Below are positions 9,570 through 21,355 of a stretch of 47,403 nt of DNA, piece by piece. A program made the position numbers and the translations under genes. Positions within the stretch are counted from its first letter, which is position 1. Every line of letters begins with the position of its first letter. Under the pieces are notes generated by a model that was not told the DNA's origin, did no database searches, and saw only the letters and a program-made list of their open reading frames with translations. Source of the DNA: Clavulina sp. PMI_390 (taxonomy: Eukaryota > Basidiomycota > Agaricomycetes > Cantharellales > Hydnaceae); the NCBI GenBank assembly GCA_015039315.1, contig WIDE01000168.1, positions 1 to 47,403 on the forward strand. The letters run 5' to 3'.

Positions 9570-12428
9570 ATGAGGCTTCACTACCTCATGCCACACGCCA
9601 TGATACCCTACCCGAGCGCCATCCCCTCTATCCACTCTATGTCGAATACAGTAATCACGGCGGACGTAAAAGGTGAATCTGACGTCTTGGACTCGCTCCG
9701 CTCATTATCTCTAGAGCCTCCAGGCACCGAGCTCATCGGAGACCTCGGCGAAGAATCTCAACCAGACCCTTTCGAGTCCATTGCATCCGATATGGTAGCT
9801 ATTATCTCAGACCTTAGTGAAGCTTTACGCAGCTTGGTCGGAGACAGCAGACATAGCGGCTCTGGTACTACAGTCGAAGGCTCTGATCCTTTGAAGCACC
9901 TAATATCGGGTGTGAGACGATTCTGGCCATTCAAAAGATATCTGAGCTTCACAAAGCCGACCACAGTGCACCATGTTTCTGACCCTGGATCAAGAGGCTT
10001 TTTTGAAGTGATGTGGGCTTCACTGCTACTCAAGTGTCATTATGAAATAAATCGCGCCGTGGCTGCCCATGTTATGAACGCCAGCAGCATACACCACTAC
10101 CGAGCCCCTCTATTTTGGCTACTCTTCTCAGGTCACCGGTATGTAGTATGGTTCCCAAGTAGATTACAGGTGATGCTGACAAGGCCCCTCTCCAAAGAGC
10201 CCTGAAAACCGTGCAAGAGGCCATCAAAGATGATGGAAAGCTGGTTGCTTTAGAACAATGGGACTCTCAACCTCTGTTTCAGTGGTGTCATGAGGCTACA
10301 GTGAGTCCAATGTTCTTCTGCAAGATACTTTCATGCCAACTTTGAGTATAGGCGCTGCTTGAAAAGTGTGGGCGCGTGAAGGTCAAGGAACCTTTTTTGG
10401 AGGAGCTTAGCCAGGCCTCAAAGGTAAAAAAGAGCACCTTCTTGTTCATAGTTCTCTATAATTCCACTTACTTACATTACATGCCCTCAGGAGAAAAACA
10501 GATTGCTTCAAGTGGTACCCTCTACACTAATCCATAACTCGAAGGATGGGATGTCAACATGCGAAGCCGGTGACTTTGCGGCTTGGGTCACCACAGTCTC
10601 GTATCTTGATCAGGAACCAGTAGGACGCCTGCGGGAACTCTCCCTCTTCCGCAGCAAAAAGGCCCCTTTCTACCACGAATTTGTTGTTGCTGGATTTGGC
10701 AAAGATGGTGAGGAGATTGCAAGCTGGATGCGGATAGAGCGCGGTGCCCAAGTGCGAGCTGGTAACTCAGATGCCAGAACTGTGTTGCACTCCTCGGAAC
10801 CTTTATTCCACGGCACTGGAGCTCGAGATACCATTTCATTCTCCTCTTCAAAGTCCATGCTATCCGTAAACGCCAATGAGGTTGCAACAATCATCCCTAC
10901 ACCTTCATCCCCCACCCCCATATTCATTTCTGACATTGGCTCTCAAATTCAGTCAACATTCTACTACCATGAACCCTACCAGCTGTTCACTACGAATTGC
11001 CGCTGGTATTCCAGGAGGATTTTCTTCAACCTGGTGCACTGGTGTGATACTGCCCACATTCCCGCTACCGTGATTTGGAATGGCTCAGAGGTTTCTTTTG
11101 GAGAAGCTTGTGCTAGGCTTGAGAGCGAACGGTTTGGTGGATCCAAACTCGTGGAATCCCATGCCAAAGGTTTTGACTATCGACACCTCATTGATTTGGT
11201 GACCTCCCGAACTGATGGGCCATTGCATTTGAGGGGTCTTCTTGATTCTTACCTAGAGGCACTCAAGAGCGCAACAATTGATCCCCATGAGCGTACGATT
11301 CTCACTGCGGATCTCCTTCAAAGGCGATCACACGTTCTTGCTGACGATGACCTTCCGCAAGCTCTGGAAGACGCTAATCGTTCCGTCAAACTCATGCGAG
11401 ACCTCCCGCAGAGCGCCTTAGGCCGAGATAATCAACTAGTATTTTCCCTTACGGCCTTGGCTATGGCTCTATCCAAGGCAAATCGTATCAAGGAAGCAAT
11501 CAAAGTTCAGCACGAGGCGTTGAAGCTTGACGGGCCGTCGCTATCATGTGCCCTCCGCCTCCGCGACCTGGGAGCGTATTATCTAGCCGCAGATCGACCA
11601 TTCAATGCAGTAAATGTATTCAAACAGTCTGCATACGTCCTAGCCCATCTCAGCCCAGGGAGCGATTGGCCACATACTCGCAAGCAGCGAGTGATTGTTC
11701 TCATCATTTTGGCCAAGACGCTTGAGTTATATAAAGCCTTCAAACTAGCCCTCCCTATCCGTCAAGAGATTGTCTCTTTGAGCCGCGATCTCCCCAGATG
11801 GGACGCTGGGGGTGAAGATCTCCTACTTGTCGACATTATCGACCTTGCTGAATGCGCAAATCAGGCAAAAGAATATTATGTCTTGCAACTAGCATCCAAA
11901 GAAGCTGCTGAGCTGTGTCAAGCCGATCCCAGAAACGCCCATATGCTGCCCACTTCACTTATGCTCAGTTCCCTTGCGTCGCATGCTTTTGGTTGCATGC
12001 AGCCCGCTATACAAGATATAACTGAGGCCATAAATCTGCAATCAGCTGTTGAAGGCCATGAGGCAAAGCGTGCTGATTGGTTGATTATCAGGTCAAAGTA
12101 CCTGCTTGACGTTGGGTGTGCACTGCAGGGACTAGAAGATACACAATCAGCTTTTCCAGTTTATGAAGATGCCTATGAACGGGATCCTGAAGATCATGCA
12201 ACCTTAAGACGACTATGGTGTGCTTATGATGCTCAAGAAACTCTGCTCAGAGAACTGATGCGCATGGAGGATGCATTTTGTGCACATCGGAATGCGGCAA
12301 ATATTCGTCGGCTATTGGACAGAAATCCCCAGCCGCACCCTATGGATCTTCTTTTTGATCCTGACTATGATTCCGATTACGACTCCGACTCCGACTCCGA
12401 TTCTAATTCTGATTCTGATTCTGACTAG
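9570..12428 (+). CDS. Large helical TPR-like protein with acidic Asp/Ser tail; function unknown
   Basis: Four exons: 9570-10138, 10198-10300, 10352-10423, 10491-12428; 893 residues from the first ATG, or 870 from the in-frame ATG at 9639 (MSNTVITADVK), which also looks like a sensible start. Intron 1 (10139-10197) uses GTATGT, a CTGAC branch-like site and AAAG; a closer acceptor at 10169 would give a stop at once. The second half is alpha-helical with TPR-like pairs such as ALAMALSKANRIKEAIKVQ, DLAECANQAKEYYVLQLASK and a final VYEDAYERDPEDHATLRRLW. The last 25 residues are an almost pure Asp/Ser/Tyr run. No catalytic domain is visible; the N-terminal 300 residues are unrecognised. TPR arrays normally mediate protein-protein contacts, so an adaptor role is inferred only. 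Confidence 0.8.
12359..12428 (+). repeat. GAY-TCY microsatellite encoding the Asp/Ser tail
   Basis: A run of GAC/GAT and TCC/TCT codons, with a few TAT/TAC and AAT, ends the TPR-like gene. It is a 6-bp repeat with third-position drift, which suggests selection for the peptide rather than fresh slippage. Confidence 0.7.
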
Positions 12429-13898
12429 CATGTACCGTGCTTGCGGGAGTATATAATTCACAAATATCTCGATTAGCGACAGATAAACATCAACTGAGAG
12501 GGGAGTAAATGACGTTCTGTGGAGTGGCTATGCAGAAAGAGTTCGCTAAGAATGATAATGTAACACAACAGCGCGGTGGATATATCGCATAAGGAGGCTA
12601 TTCCGGCGGCAGTTTATACTTCCTATCAAAGACTTAGTTCACTATCCTCTAGATTTTGGGAGAGGTTTTGACATGATCATGAGGACAAGCAACAGCTTAT
12701 GGAGAGCAAACTTCTAGAAAAGACGCTGGTTATGACGCATCCACGACTCGAGCTTTCGAATATGTGATAGCACCAAAGCTTGTTCGATTGGCAGTGATTC
12801 ATGCTTGTGATGAAGAGGAAGACCGGGATGCGGATGATGGCTTTGTGCGCTCAACGGATCAGCGGACATTGTGGCGATACCTTCAAGGACACGTGAGCTG
12901 CGCTCGAAATGGCTTGTTAGCTCGCGACTAAATGGCTGGACAACAATTTGTAGGTATCTTATCCTGAGCTGAGTACACTTAAGCTTGAAGGCGACCACAG
13001 AGTACTGTATGATAACATCGAGCTCATCCAATGCAATGCCAATCACTCAGGATGCGGGTGCACATGTTTCCTCCCATGCTCGTGAAAAAGCTTGTCCATG
13101 CATGCATGCGTAATCATGTCAAATCCGTCGCCTATGTCCTCCATCAGCGTAGCTCCCCTCAGGTTCGAGGCCCACTTTCTTTCCCCCACAAATTCCTCGG
13201 AAAAGAGATCTCTCTCCCCTGAGTTTACCCACTCGGCCGACCGACGATACCCCGGCGCCACAGTCGAAGAACCTTGAGGTTCGCAGCTACGATCAATGGG
13301 GCGACTTGAATGGCCAAATCTTCCTTGACTCTCATAGCGAAGAAAAGAAGGTTCTCACGGCAAACATCCTTCCTTGGCTAGCAGTTTTCCACGCTCTTTT
13401 CGAGAAAGAGTAGGGAAGGGCAGAGAAAAGTGCCTCGAGACCAGAACACCTTGTGCTACCCTCTTGCGTGATGCCTTTTACATCAGCTGTAACCGAGTGG
13501 GCAATAAGCGTTGAATGGGACCGTTGCTTCTGCCATGATGTGGAACGGGCCTGGGACCAGTGGTGGGTTGACCATCCAAACGGAGACTAACGGGCTACAA
13601 TACACAAACGTTCATCGTCCATCAGCTCATCCTCCTCATCCTTATCTTAGTATTTTCCATTCGCTCTTTCACTGAACATTGGTGCTCGAAGGGTGTCTCC
13701 TTTAGTTATTTAGTTGCACAGCACAAGTCTTTCCCTTGGAATACGACAAACATTCCAATTGCTATATCACATACCTCAGGGAAAGGGATCCACGCCAGCC
13801 CAAAATAGAGGCGTGGGAATCCATTACGTCGATACCAACAACCATCAACGACTGAACGAGATCGCGGGAGAGACCATCCCTGTTCGTCGACAACAACG
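12429..13898. other. Intergenic, no gene recognised; the right end is likely the BBC1 promoter/5' UTR
   Basis: About 1.5 kb with only short ORFs on both strands. A minus-strand ORF (12714-13046) has no family or splice support. Near 13618-13665 a pyrimidine-rich tract (CATCCTTATCTT, CATTCGCTCTTTC) of the kind common upstream of fungal start sites precedes the BBC1 ATG. Confidence 0.45.
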
Positions 13899-16800
13899 AT
13901 GGCGGACGAAGAAAAGCCCAAACCAATGTCGATCAAGGAGCGGATGGCGGCCTTCCAACAGGCCGCTAACCAGCAGTCATCCGCGCCCCCACCACCGCGG
14001 CCAGCAGCGAAGCCACAGAATTGGGCTTGGAAACAGAAGCAGGCCGAGGCTGCAGCTGCGGCGGCCGCCAACCCTCCCTCAACGTCGTCGACGGTCGAGA
14101 GTACGTCTCATTCGGTGACGGAGAGCCCCTCTGAACCCCCTGCCGTCGATGAACGCAGCGATCGCAAGGGTGCGATGTCCGCGACTGATGCCCAGGAAAG
14201 TACCAAGGGTCAATCCCTCAAGGAGCGTATGGCTGCACTGCAAGGTCGGATGCACGCTGTCGGACAAGAGGCACCTCCTCGTCCACCTCCTCCCGCTCAA
14301 CCCCGCGTGTGGAAGCGCCCTGTCGTCCCTGAGGGCGAAGAAGGTGGTGAAGAAGGAGCCCCTGCTCCCGCTCTGCCTATCAACTTAGGACCGGCTCCTC
14401 CACGACCTGCCGCTGATGATGCGGAGGAAGGTGCCGAGCCGGCTGCTGAGGGCGAAGAAGCTCCAGCTCACCCCGAGAACGAGGCGACCGAGGGGGAAAC
14501 ACCCGAACCTGACGAGGAGGAGCAGGAGCGTCAGCGACGAGCTGCAATCGCTGCTCGTATGGCTCGCCTTGGTGGCGCTCGTGCTGGCTTTGGTGCTCCA
14601 GCATTCGGGCGACCTGCTCCTCCCAAAGTACCGTCCCCTGCATCGACCGCTGATAGTGAGTGCGACCGTCGTTCCCAGCCTCAGCGCAGTACTAATCGAC
14701 CTTTTCCGTCAACCAGGTGGTGCAGCCAGCCCGGAGAGCCCTGCTGTTGCCGCTCGAATCCCTATGCCAGGCCTTGGTTCCATGCCAACGAGCGAGATTT
14801 CTTCTCCTCCCATCGAGTCTCCTCCATCAGCTGGAGAATCCGTTCGATCGCCTCCTTTGGCCGTTCCCAAGCGTGCATTGCCGCCACGCAAAAAGAGTGC
14901 CCCGAAACAGACGTCTGTGGACTCCGAGTCCTCGCCAAGCCAAGCCACTCCTGCTGTTGACGTCGAGCCTCTGGTTTCTACACCCGGTGAGGTCGAAGGC
15001 GAGGTTCACCTTGAGCACAAGGAAGAAGAAGCGGCCCCTGTCTCGGAAGAGCCTCACGAGCAAGCGGATGCAGAGGTCATGCAGCCAGTCGAGACTATCG
15101 AGACTGATGCGGTTGTCCCAGCAGCACCCCCTCCCATCGTCGAGCATCCCGCAGCCGTCGAGGATGCTTCTGAAGTTCATCCTGACCAACTTTTCGCTAC
15201 CCCCGCCGCTGGACTGGCCCCTGAATCCGCCGATGCTGATCTCGATCATCCGCCTCCCTCCCCCGGTACCGCCATTGGCCAAAACGTGATGTCTCTGATG
15301 GAGGATGAGGATGGCGAAGAGGAGCAGGAAGAAGCACCAAAATTCGTTGCCCCTCCACCGCCTCCTCCCATCGCTCCCCGTCCAGTCGTGGCCGAGCGAG
15401 AAGAAGAGGAGCCAAGCTCTTTTGTGGCTCCTCCACCTCCCCCTCCCATCGCTCCCCGCCCTGTCGTAACTCCCTCTGAGATCCCCCCGGCGTTGCGCCA
15501 GCAGCTCGATGACGAGGACGAAGAACAGGAGGAAGATACCTGGGATGATGAACCTAGCCAGATTCCTACACGTTCCGTGCCGCCACCCCCTCCTTCCCTG
15601 CCTCCCCACATGCAAGTTGCGACGCACGAGCGTGAGATGGAGGGCTCGGACAGTGGCATGCAAACCCCCTTGGACACTGAAGACGTAGATCCCCAGGTCC
15701 CAGCTGCGATGGTCTCTGCCTCGCCTACTAGCCCAACGCGCCACCTCCCTTCTAGTGCCATGAGCCCCCCTCCACCTCCTCCTCGCTCGGTACCCCCACC
15801 GCCCCCTCCCGGACGCCCTGATACTACGGCGAGGAAAACTGATGACGATCCGGACGATGGAAATGATCATGCTCAGAATGAAGGACATCAGGGTGAGGCC
15901 GATGATTGATAAACTCCACGCTATGTTTTGCGAACGTAGTTTTTTCCTCCCAAGTGTAATTGACTAATCATAGCGCAATGTTTTCTTTCTTCTGCATAAC
16001 CGAAACATCGCAAAACAAAAAATGTATCTTTGGTTCATTCTTGTGCTTAGAAGAGCTCGACGAACATGAGTTGGGTCATGAACATGAAGTGGACTTGGAT
16101 GAAGATTCTCAATTGGCATACGCTGCTGAAGACGACCATGATGAAGCTATTGATCCTCACGAGCACCTAGGAACTGAAGAAGAAGAAGAGGAACCAGCAT
16201 ATCCAGAGGCGGAAGAGGAAGAGGAAGAAGAACCGGATGTTGAAGCTGAGGAGGAACCTGTTGTTGACGTGCACCCTGCTACCCCTGCCGCTGCGCCTCC
16301 TCTTCCGCCGCCTCGAGGTCTCCCGCCCCCTCCTCCCCCGATCGCTCCTCGTCCCGTTCCTCCAGCCGCCAAAGCTGATGTCGCCGTTGCCCCAGCCAGC
16401 GAGTTGCCTACGTCTTTGGTAGCAGAGCCAGAAGCCCTTCACCCCGACGAGCAAGTTGAAGATGTTGTTTCTCCGCCTGAAGAGGATGAGGAGAGCGCCC
16501 GTAAGCGCTCGATTGCGGAACGGATGGCTCGTCTTGGAGGTATTCGATTTGGCGGGCCCCCTCCTCCCCTTCCGCGGAAACGCGACTCGTTACCTCCTCC
16601 CACCTCGCCTCCGCCGCCTCCACCAACATCTGTACCTGCACCTGCTGCTCCCTCTACAGAACCGCAAGGAGCCCCAGCTGGAGGAGGGGACGACGACGAA
16701 GAATCGGAAGAATCAGCTCGCGCGAGGAGGGCAGCTATTGCAGCACGGCTAGCAGGACAAGGTGGCCTTCGATTCGGTTTCCTTCCTGGTGCCCCCGCAC

Positions 16801-18232
16801 CTCCTGCTGCTCCACCGCCGCCCCCTCCGGCTCGCCGCTCCGTAGATGATGAGGAGGATGGAGAACTCGTATCAGGAGGAGAGGTATCTGATGATGCTGT
16901 CCAAGTTGAGGGTGAACTGGAAGAAAGTGCAAGCGAACTTGGAGTGGACGACGAGTCGTTCGCTCCTGTTCCACCTCCGCCTACGATGCCTCCTCCATTG
17001 CCTCCATCTCGTCCATCCGCCGCTGCTCCGCCTCTTCCTCCAGGACGTCCCGGTGGCAGACCTCCTGTCCCAGCGGGGCTTCCTCCTCCTGCTCGTAAAC
17101 CATCTGGTCCTCCTCCACCCCCGCCTGGTCCTACATCACCTGCAGGTGGTGAATTTGTCTTCGTGGAGGAACCTAGAGCGCGATCGCCTCCTCCAACGAG
17201 GGCAGTTCCGATGTCGCCGAGTGTGTCAAGCTCTACGACGACAGCAGAGAGGCGCCGATCAAGTGGACCCACTCCTAGGCGATCATTGCCTCCACCACCC
17301 ATCCCGACCGCTCAGCCGTCTTCCCGAGGCAATAGCATTGATCTTGGGGGTAGCGTGGCTGACATGAGCGCTTCAGGACAATGGGAGCTACCTAGCATTC
17401 CTACATCAGAACCAATTCGCATGAGCGAAGATTATGTCCAAGCAGGTGATGAAGACACGTTTGACGAGGGTGCAATCTCGTCACCTCCGTTCCGTGCGCC
17501 GCCACCTCCTCCACCCCTGCCACCTTCCTCTTCACCTCCTCGTCCCAGTGCGCATACACGATCTCCCTCCATCGCTCGCCAGCAGCAGCAGCGCAACTAC
17601 GCCTCCTCTGAAGATCTCGTCGCATTGCATAACCGTGTTGGGAAGCATGTGCTGGCTCGCGCCGCGGCGCTCGTCGAGTATGCTCGTAAGAGTGTGATCG
17701 GTGATGGAAGCGCGTCAGGGTTCGTCCAAACTGTGCTGGAGCAAGTGCCTGCCGCACACGCGGCTGTGATGCTCCCTGCTGCGTCTACCTCAGGCCGTGG
17801 TGGCGAGCTGGAATATGGTCCGCTGATCTATGTCCAAAGTGGCAACGCAGTGCAGAAGAAAGCGAGTGACATTATGCCAGGTGACATCGCGGTGGTGACG
17901 GGAGCCAAGCTGAAGGGTCACAAAGGTCTCTCGAGCTACTCTGTGCAGGTTGAGTGGGCTGTCGGGATTGTGAATGAATGGGAAGACAAGAAGGGAAAGT
18001 TGAAGTTGTGGCAGGCCGTCGGCGGTGGCACAACATTGCCAGTGCGTATTCTCTTCGAGTTTCTAGGTGTGGCGCTAATTCGTTATGTAGAGCGTCGAAT
18101 CCGTCAGTTACCGACTGGATGATTTGAAGAGCGGGCAAATCAAGGTGAGCAAACTTGGCAGCGAGCGACAAGTGCTAATTTCTAACGTGGCCCTTTGTTG
18201 CATATCAGGTTTATCGAGTCGCTGATGCGTGA
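13899..18232 (+). CDS. BBC1: BBC1/MTI1-like actin cortical patch protein (type I myosin regulator)
   Basis: In yeast, Bbc1/Mti1 binds the type I myosin SH3 domain and las17/WASP at endocytic actin patches and dampens Arp2/3 activity. Five exons: 13899-14655, 14717-15892, 16051-18041, 18091-18144, 18209-18232; 1333 residues. Short helical motifs recur: SIKERMAAFQQA, SLKERMAALQGRM, RRAAIAARMARLGG, RSIAERMARLGG, RRAAIAARLAGQGG. Most of the middle is Pro-rich/acidic with repeated PPPPPPIAPRPV SH3-ligand tracts. The C-terminal domain (about residues 1160-1333: LVALHNRVGKHVLARAAALV ... YGPLIYVQSGNAV ... KGHKGLSSYSVQVEWAVGIV ... SYRLDDLKSGQIKVYRV) matches the Bbc1/Aim3 cysteine-protease-like fold. 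The N-terminal SH3 domain of yeast Bbc1 is not present here; the protein starts MADEEKPKPMSIKERM. Intron 2 (158 nt) is long for this genome. A long antisense ORF set in this gene is only the Gly-rich mirror of the Pro tracts. Confidence 0.88.
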
Positions 18233-18356
18233 AGGCCTCCGGTATTTGCGCGAGGAATTCTTTTTGCTTCACTGTATCATCTAGGGCAGCGTTCCAACAT
18301 GTATAGTACACGCAACGATCGGAGCACGCGAATCAATCCAACCCCCATAAGCTCAA

Positions 18357-19477
18357 TTATACAAGTAGAGTGGGGAGGCCGGCGAGCTTCATTTTCACGG
18401 AAATCTCGAACAAATAGTCCAAACACTATGAGGAGAATATTAGAAGAATCGCAGCAGATCTAGCTTAGCAGAATATACCTCTGTCTGAGTTTTGGCTTTT
18501 TCCCAATCGGGACCTAGAGAAAGCAGATCAGTCTTACTGAGCGAACGCTTTATCTGCTCGAGGATTGCGTACCCCAGACATATACACCATGGCGACGAAC
18601 AAGAACAGCTGCGGTATCAGGATATTTTTTCATGGCCTAGTCACGATTGATTAGAGGAGGAAAAGCGATATTGACACCCAACGAGTATTTCGCACCTCTG
18701 CCATGCTGTCCTTGAGGTCACGCTCATGAGGTGTATTATCGATGATAGGGATCGTAAGCTTATCCAAGTAGGATAGAGCCTTACCCATACCCCCTATCAA
18801 TACACCTTTGATCATCTAATAATAGGCGACAGGTACAAATCATCAGCAAATCGTGATCATGTGTCTGTTCATCTAAATCTCACCTCTTGATGAGAAATCT
18901 CAAACACTTCTCCAGGCCACAAAAGCGTTGCCATCACTGCATGTTGAGAGTGCGTGTGCACACAGCTCCCAGCCCCGCGAATGTCAAATGAGCTCCAGAA
19001 AAGTGGTGTGCATTGTGATTCCTTGAGCGCTTTCCGCGGACGCCTGAGGAAGACTCTATCTCCTGTTGGATCGGGGTCGGGATATGGAAGAACAAAGATA
19101 TCAGTCGGCTCTATTCGCTCTTTCTGGACGCCAGATGGGGCGATATATCTAGTGGGATCCGATTCTTAGTGAAAAAAGTAGGACGGTGTACAATGAGAGA
19201 CCTACGCCTTGTCTCTGTCAGGGGTGTGATCGTAAGCACTTAGGGTTGCTTGGAGGGGCTAATAGGGGCCAACTACCCACCCAAGACGAATCGTGATTCC
19301 GCCACCAGTCCCTGTCACCCAACCCAGTTGATAAAATGATCGGCAAAGCTCAGGAATCAAGTTTGCTGGCTGGATCGGGACAGTTATACATGAGATGATG
19401 CCATTCAACTAGAAGAACCGGCATACATGCAGCGGATCAGACGAAGTGATAAGAGCATCTGCCTCAGTATCAGCCAT
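18357..19477 (-). CDS. MDE1: Methylthioribulose-1-phosphate dehydratase
   Basis: Zn-dependent class II aldolase-like enzyme that dehydrates 5-methylthioribulose-1-phosphate in cytosolic methionine salvage. Eight exons, from the start: 19427-19477, 19281-19369, 19206-19214, 18884-19148, 18696-18815, 18573-18636, 18479-18513, 18357-18425; 233 residues, a normal length. Landmarks: [30 protein letters not shown], metal ligands in [11 protein letters not shown] (His about 114 and 116), [26 protein letters not shown], and [12 protein letters not shown] with the third His. Exon 3 is a 9-nt microexon. The stop lies 124 bp from the BBC1 stop, so the two genes are convergent. All key residues are intact. 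Confidence 0.93.
19206..19214 (-). other. 9-nt microexon in MDE1
   Basis: On the minus strand, acceptor GACAG, exon AGACAAGGC, donor GTAGGT. It adds G-D-K-A between IRLG and YIAPSGVQ, restoring the family motif [13 protein letters not shown]. The flanking introns are then 66 and 57 nt, typical here; without it there is one 132-nt intron and the GDK motif is lost. Confidence 0.75.
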
Positions 19478-19684
19478 TGTTGGGAGGAAAAACTGTTGAT
19501 CGTGCCAAATCGAACGCGTTCGGTCACAACGACCTCCGAGGTATATGTTCTTCCTTAAGGCGTGACAATGGAGTGCTATTACGCCTTAATCATGAGAGGG
19601 TATATCGTGAGAGGTATAAACTCCATACATGTAAGGTGATAAGAGCTGGTAATCTTTACTAAAGACTCGCTAGCGACGAAGGAC

Positions 19685-21215
19685 TCATCCTTCCACCACA
19701 TTCTCGACCCCTTCGTTTTGTTGGGATTCGGGGGCTAATTTGTATCCGCGACGCCAGAGCTCTTCTAGGCGCGGCAAAAATATAGACAAAAGCCATCTGT
19801 GTCCGTCACTACATATAACGACGTGGGAGCCATGCAACACTCGGTGTTCAGCCCACCGATTGCCTGGGCTTTCGCTCCGCCCAGAGACCAAGCGCTCAAA
19901 GCAGTACAGCACCTCTTCCTGATGGAACATGGCTATGTCCATGAGACAAGGGAATGTAGCCTTCAACTTGACAAGAAGAGTTTGTGCCCATTCAGAATAG
20001 AACCCGGCACCATCATCTGTGTGCGCTGGTGGAGTCTGGGCAGTGGAATGGACGTTGAGGGTGTGCACGGCGGTGAAGCCAGCAACGCGAACCTCGCTTA
20101 GGGAGCTTTTGAGCTGACCTAAAGTACAACTGGTGAAGTCGTAATGGAGGGAAAGACGTTGCACGCTTTGCGCGTTGATTCCCAACGCAGAGGATCGAGC
20201 GACTGGGAAAGATTCACCCTTGAATCCGATTTGTACATTCAGATTGAGGTGCTCAACTGATGCCAGAATGAGTGGAGTAGGAAAGGGCTTGGTCGCCTCG
20301 GGATTACACAGGTGGGAGTAATAGTCATGCCCCAGTGCCAGATGAACCTGACGCAATTGACGGTTATGGAGAACATGGCGAGCCGCCACTGGTGGGCCAC
20401 GATACGACTGTAAATGGGGGAGGCAAGCTGAGACGCTTTGCATAAGGTTCTCTGGAGCTACGGCATACTCTTCGGCAGCGGGTTCGAACGGATAATCACG
20501 CCCACGTTGGACGTGGTACCTCTCGATGGAAGTCTGTGCTTGAAGAAAAGCGATCGCAACACATTCGAAGCCAGATGGAATACGGAGATGCTTGAGCCTA
20601 AAACTGAATGCGGTTGGGTCATTCAATATCTGTTGAACAAAGGGTAGCTCCAACGAGGAAACCTTTGCGTCAACCTTGATGGTAAGACTCTGGAGACCAC
20701 CGAGCTCCATGAGAGCTGTCCGAAGCGTCCGGGCTAGAGACTTGCTTTCCAGTTGGAAAAATACTTGCTTGACACGGGTGCGTGCATTCAGCTCAATAGT
20801 GAGATCACGAACATGCTTGCAGTACTCTGGACGCGTTAGCGCCATGCTCCGCTCCTTCACCGCTTCAAGCAATTGAAGGGGATCATAGATCTCCATATAA
20901 TCATTAATACTGTATTTTCGAAAAATGATGCGGTTGGCAATCTCATTCATCACCGAGTTCGTCAAAGACACTGCTTGGAGGGTTTTTTCGTCAAGGAACC
21001 CGAGGATATGGAGGATCATCTCTGTGGGTAACTGCTCAAGGATGCCAGCAGAAGGAGTGGCACCAAGACTCCGCTCCAGAAATGGCGTAGTTCTGACACT
21101 AATGGCAGGAGTTGGTTTTGCAAGGAAAGGCTTGAGACGGCGCGACAGCTAACAGGGGCGGTCAGCCCTTGTGTAGTGGATTTATACTAGTGCGCACATT
21201 ATCAAGCACTTTCAT
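19685..21215 (-). CDS. F-box protein with LRR-like body
   Basis: Probable substrate-recognition subunit of an SCF ubiquitin ligase; target unknown. Exon 2 (19685-21148) is one long ORF. A short first exon (21198-21215, MKVLDN) joined by a 49-nt GTGCGC-AG intron gives 493 residues in frame; this exon is less certain than the rest. The F-box lies near residues 40-80: LEQLPTEMILHILGFLDEKT, then VSLTNSVMNEIANRIIF. The body has irregular Leu-rich repeats (LTIKVDAKVSSLEL, VEHLNLNVQIGFKG, VQRLSLHYDF). A start at the internal Met of PTEMIL would cut the F-box. It is head-to-head with SGF29. Confidence 0.8.
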
Positions 21216-21355
21216 AACGGTAGGGCGTGCTAAATATTTTGGGAAATTTGCAGGGAGGGCGTGGGAAGATTGTGCCACAGCATCCTTATTGACACGTGTT
21301 ATTGTCCGCCTTGCCTCTCGCCCAGTGCGGGTTATTCTTGACAACTGAAAACATA
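21216..21355. promoter_or_regulatory. Divergent promoter between the F-box gene and SGF29
   Basis: Only about 140 bp separate the proposed start codons of the two divergent genes. It must hold both 5' UTRs or shared control sites. No TATA or known operator is evident. It depends on the two short first exons being right. Confidence 0.35.

Noticed and set aside
10139..10169. 31-nt intron in the TPR-like gene
   Set aside because: It gives TGA as the next codon; the acceptor at 10197 keeps the frame and gives a normal 59-nt intron.
10503..12428. TPR-like gene starting in its last exon
   Set aside because: The apparent start is TTG and the frame continues upstream through a splice acceptor (CCCTCAG) into three further exons.
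14827..17302. Long minus-strand ORFs rich in Gly, Ser and Arg opposite BBC1
   Set aside because: They mirror the Pro- and Glu-rich tracts of BBC1; no start context, domain or splice support.
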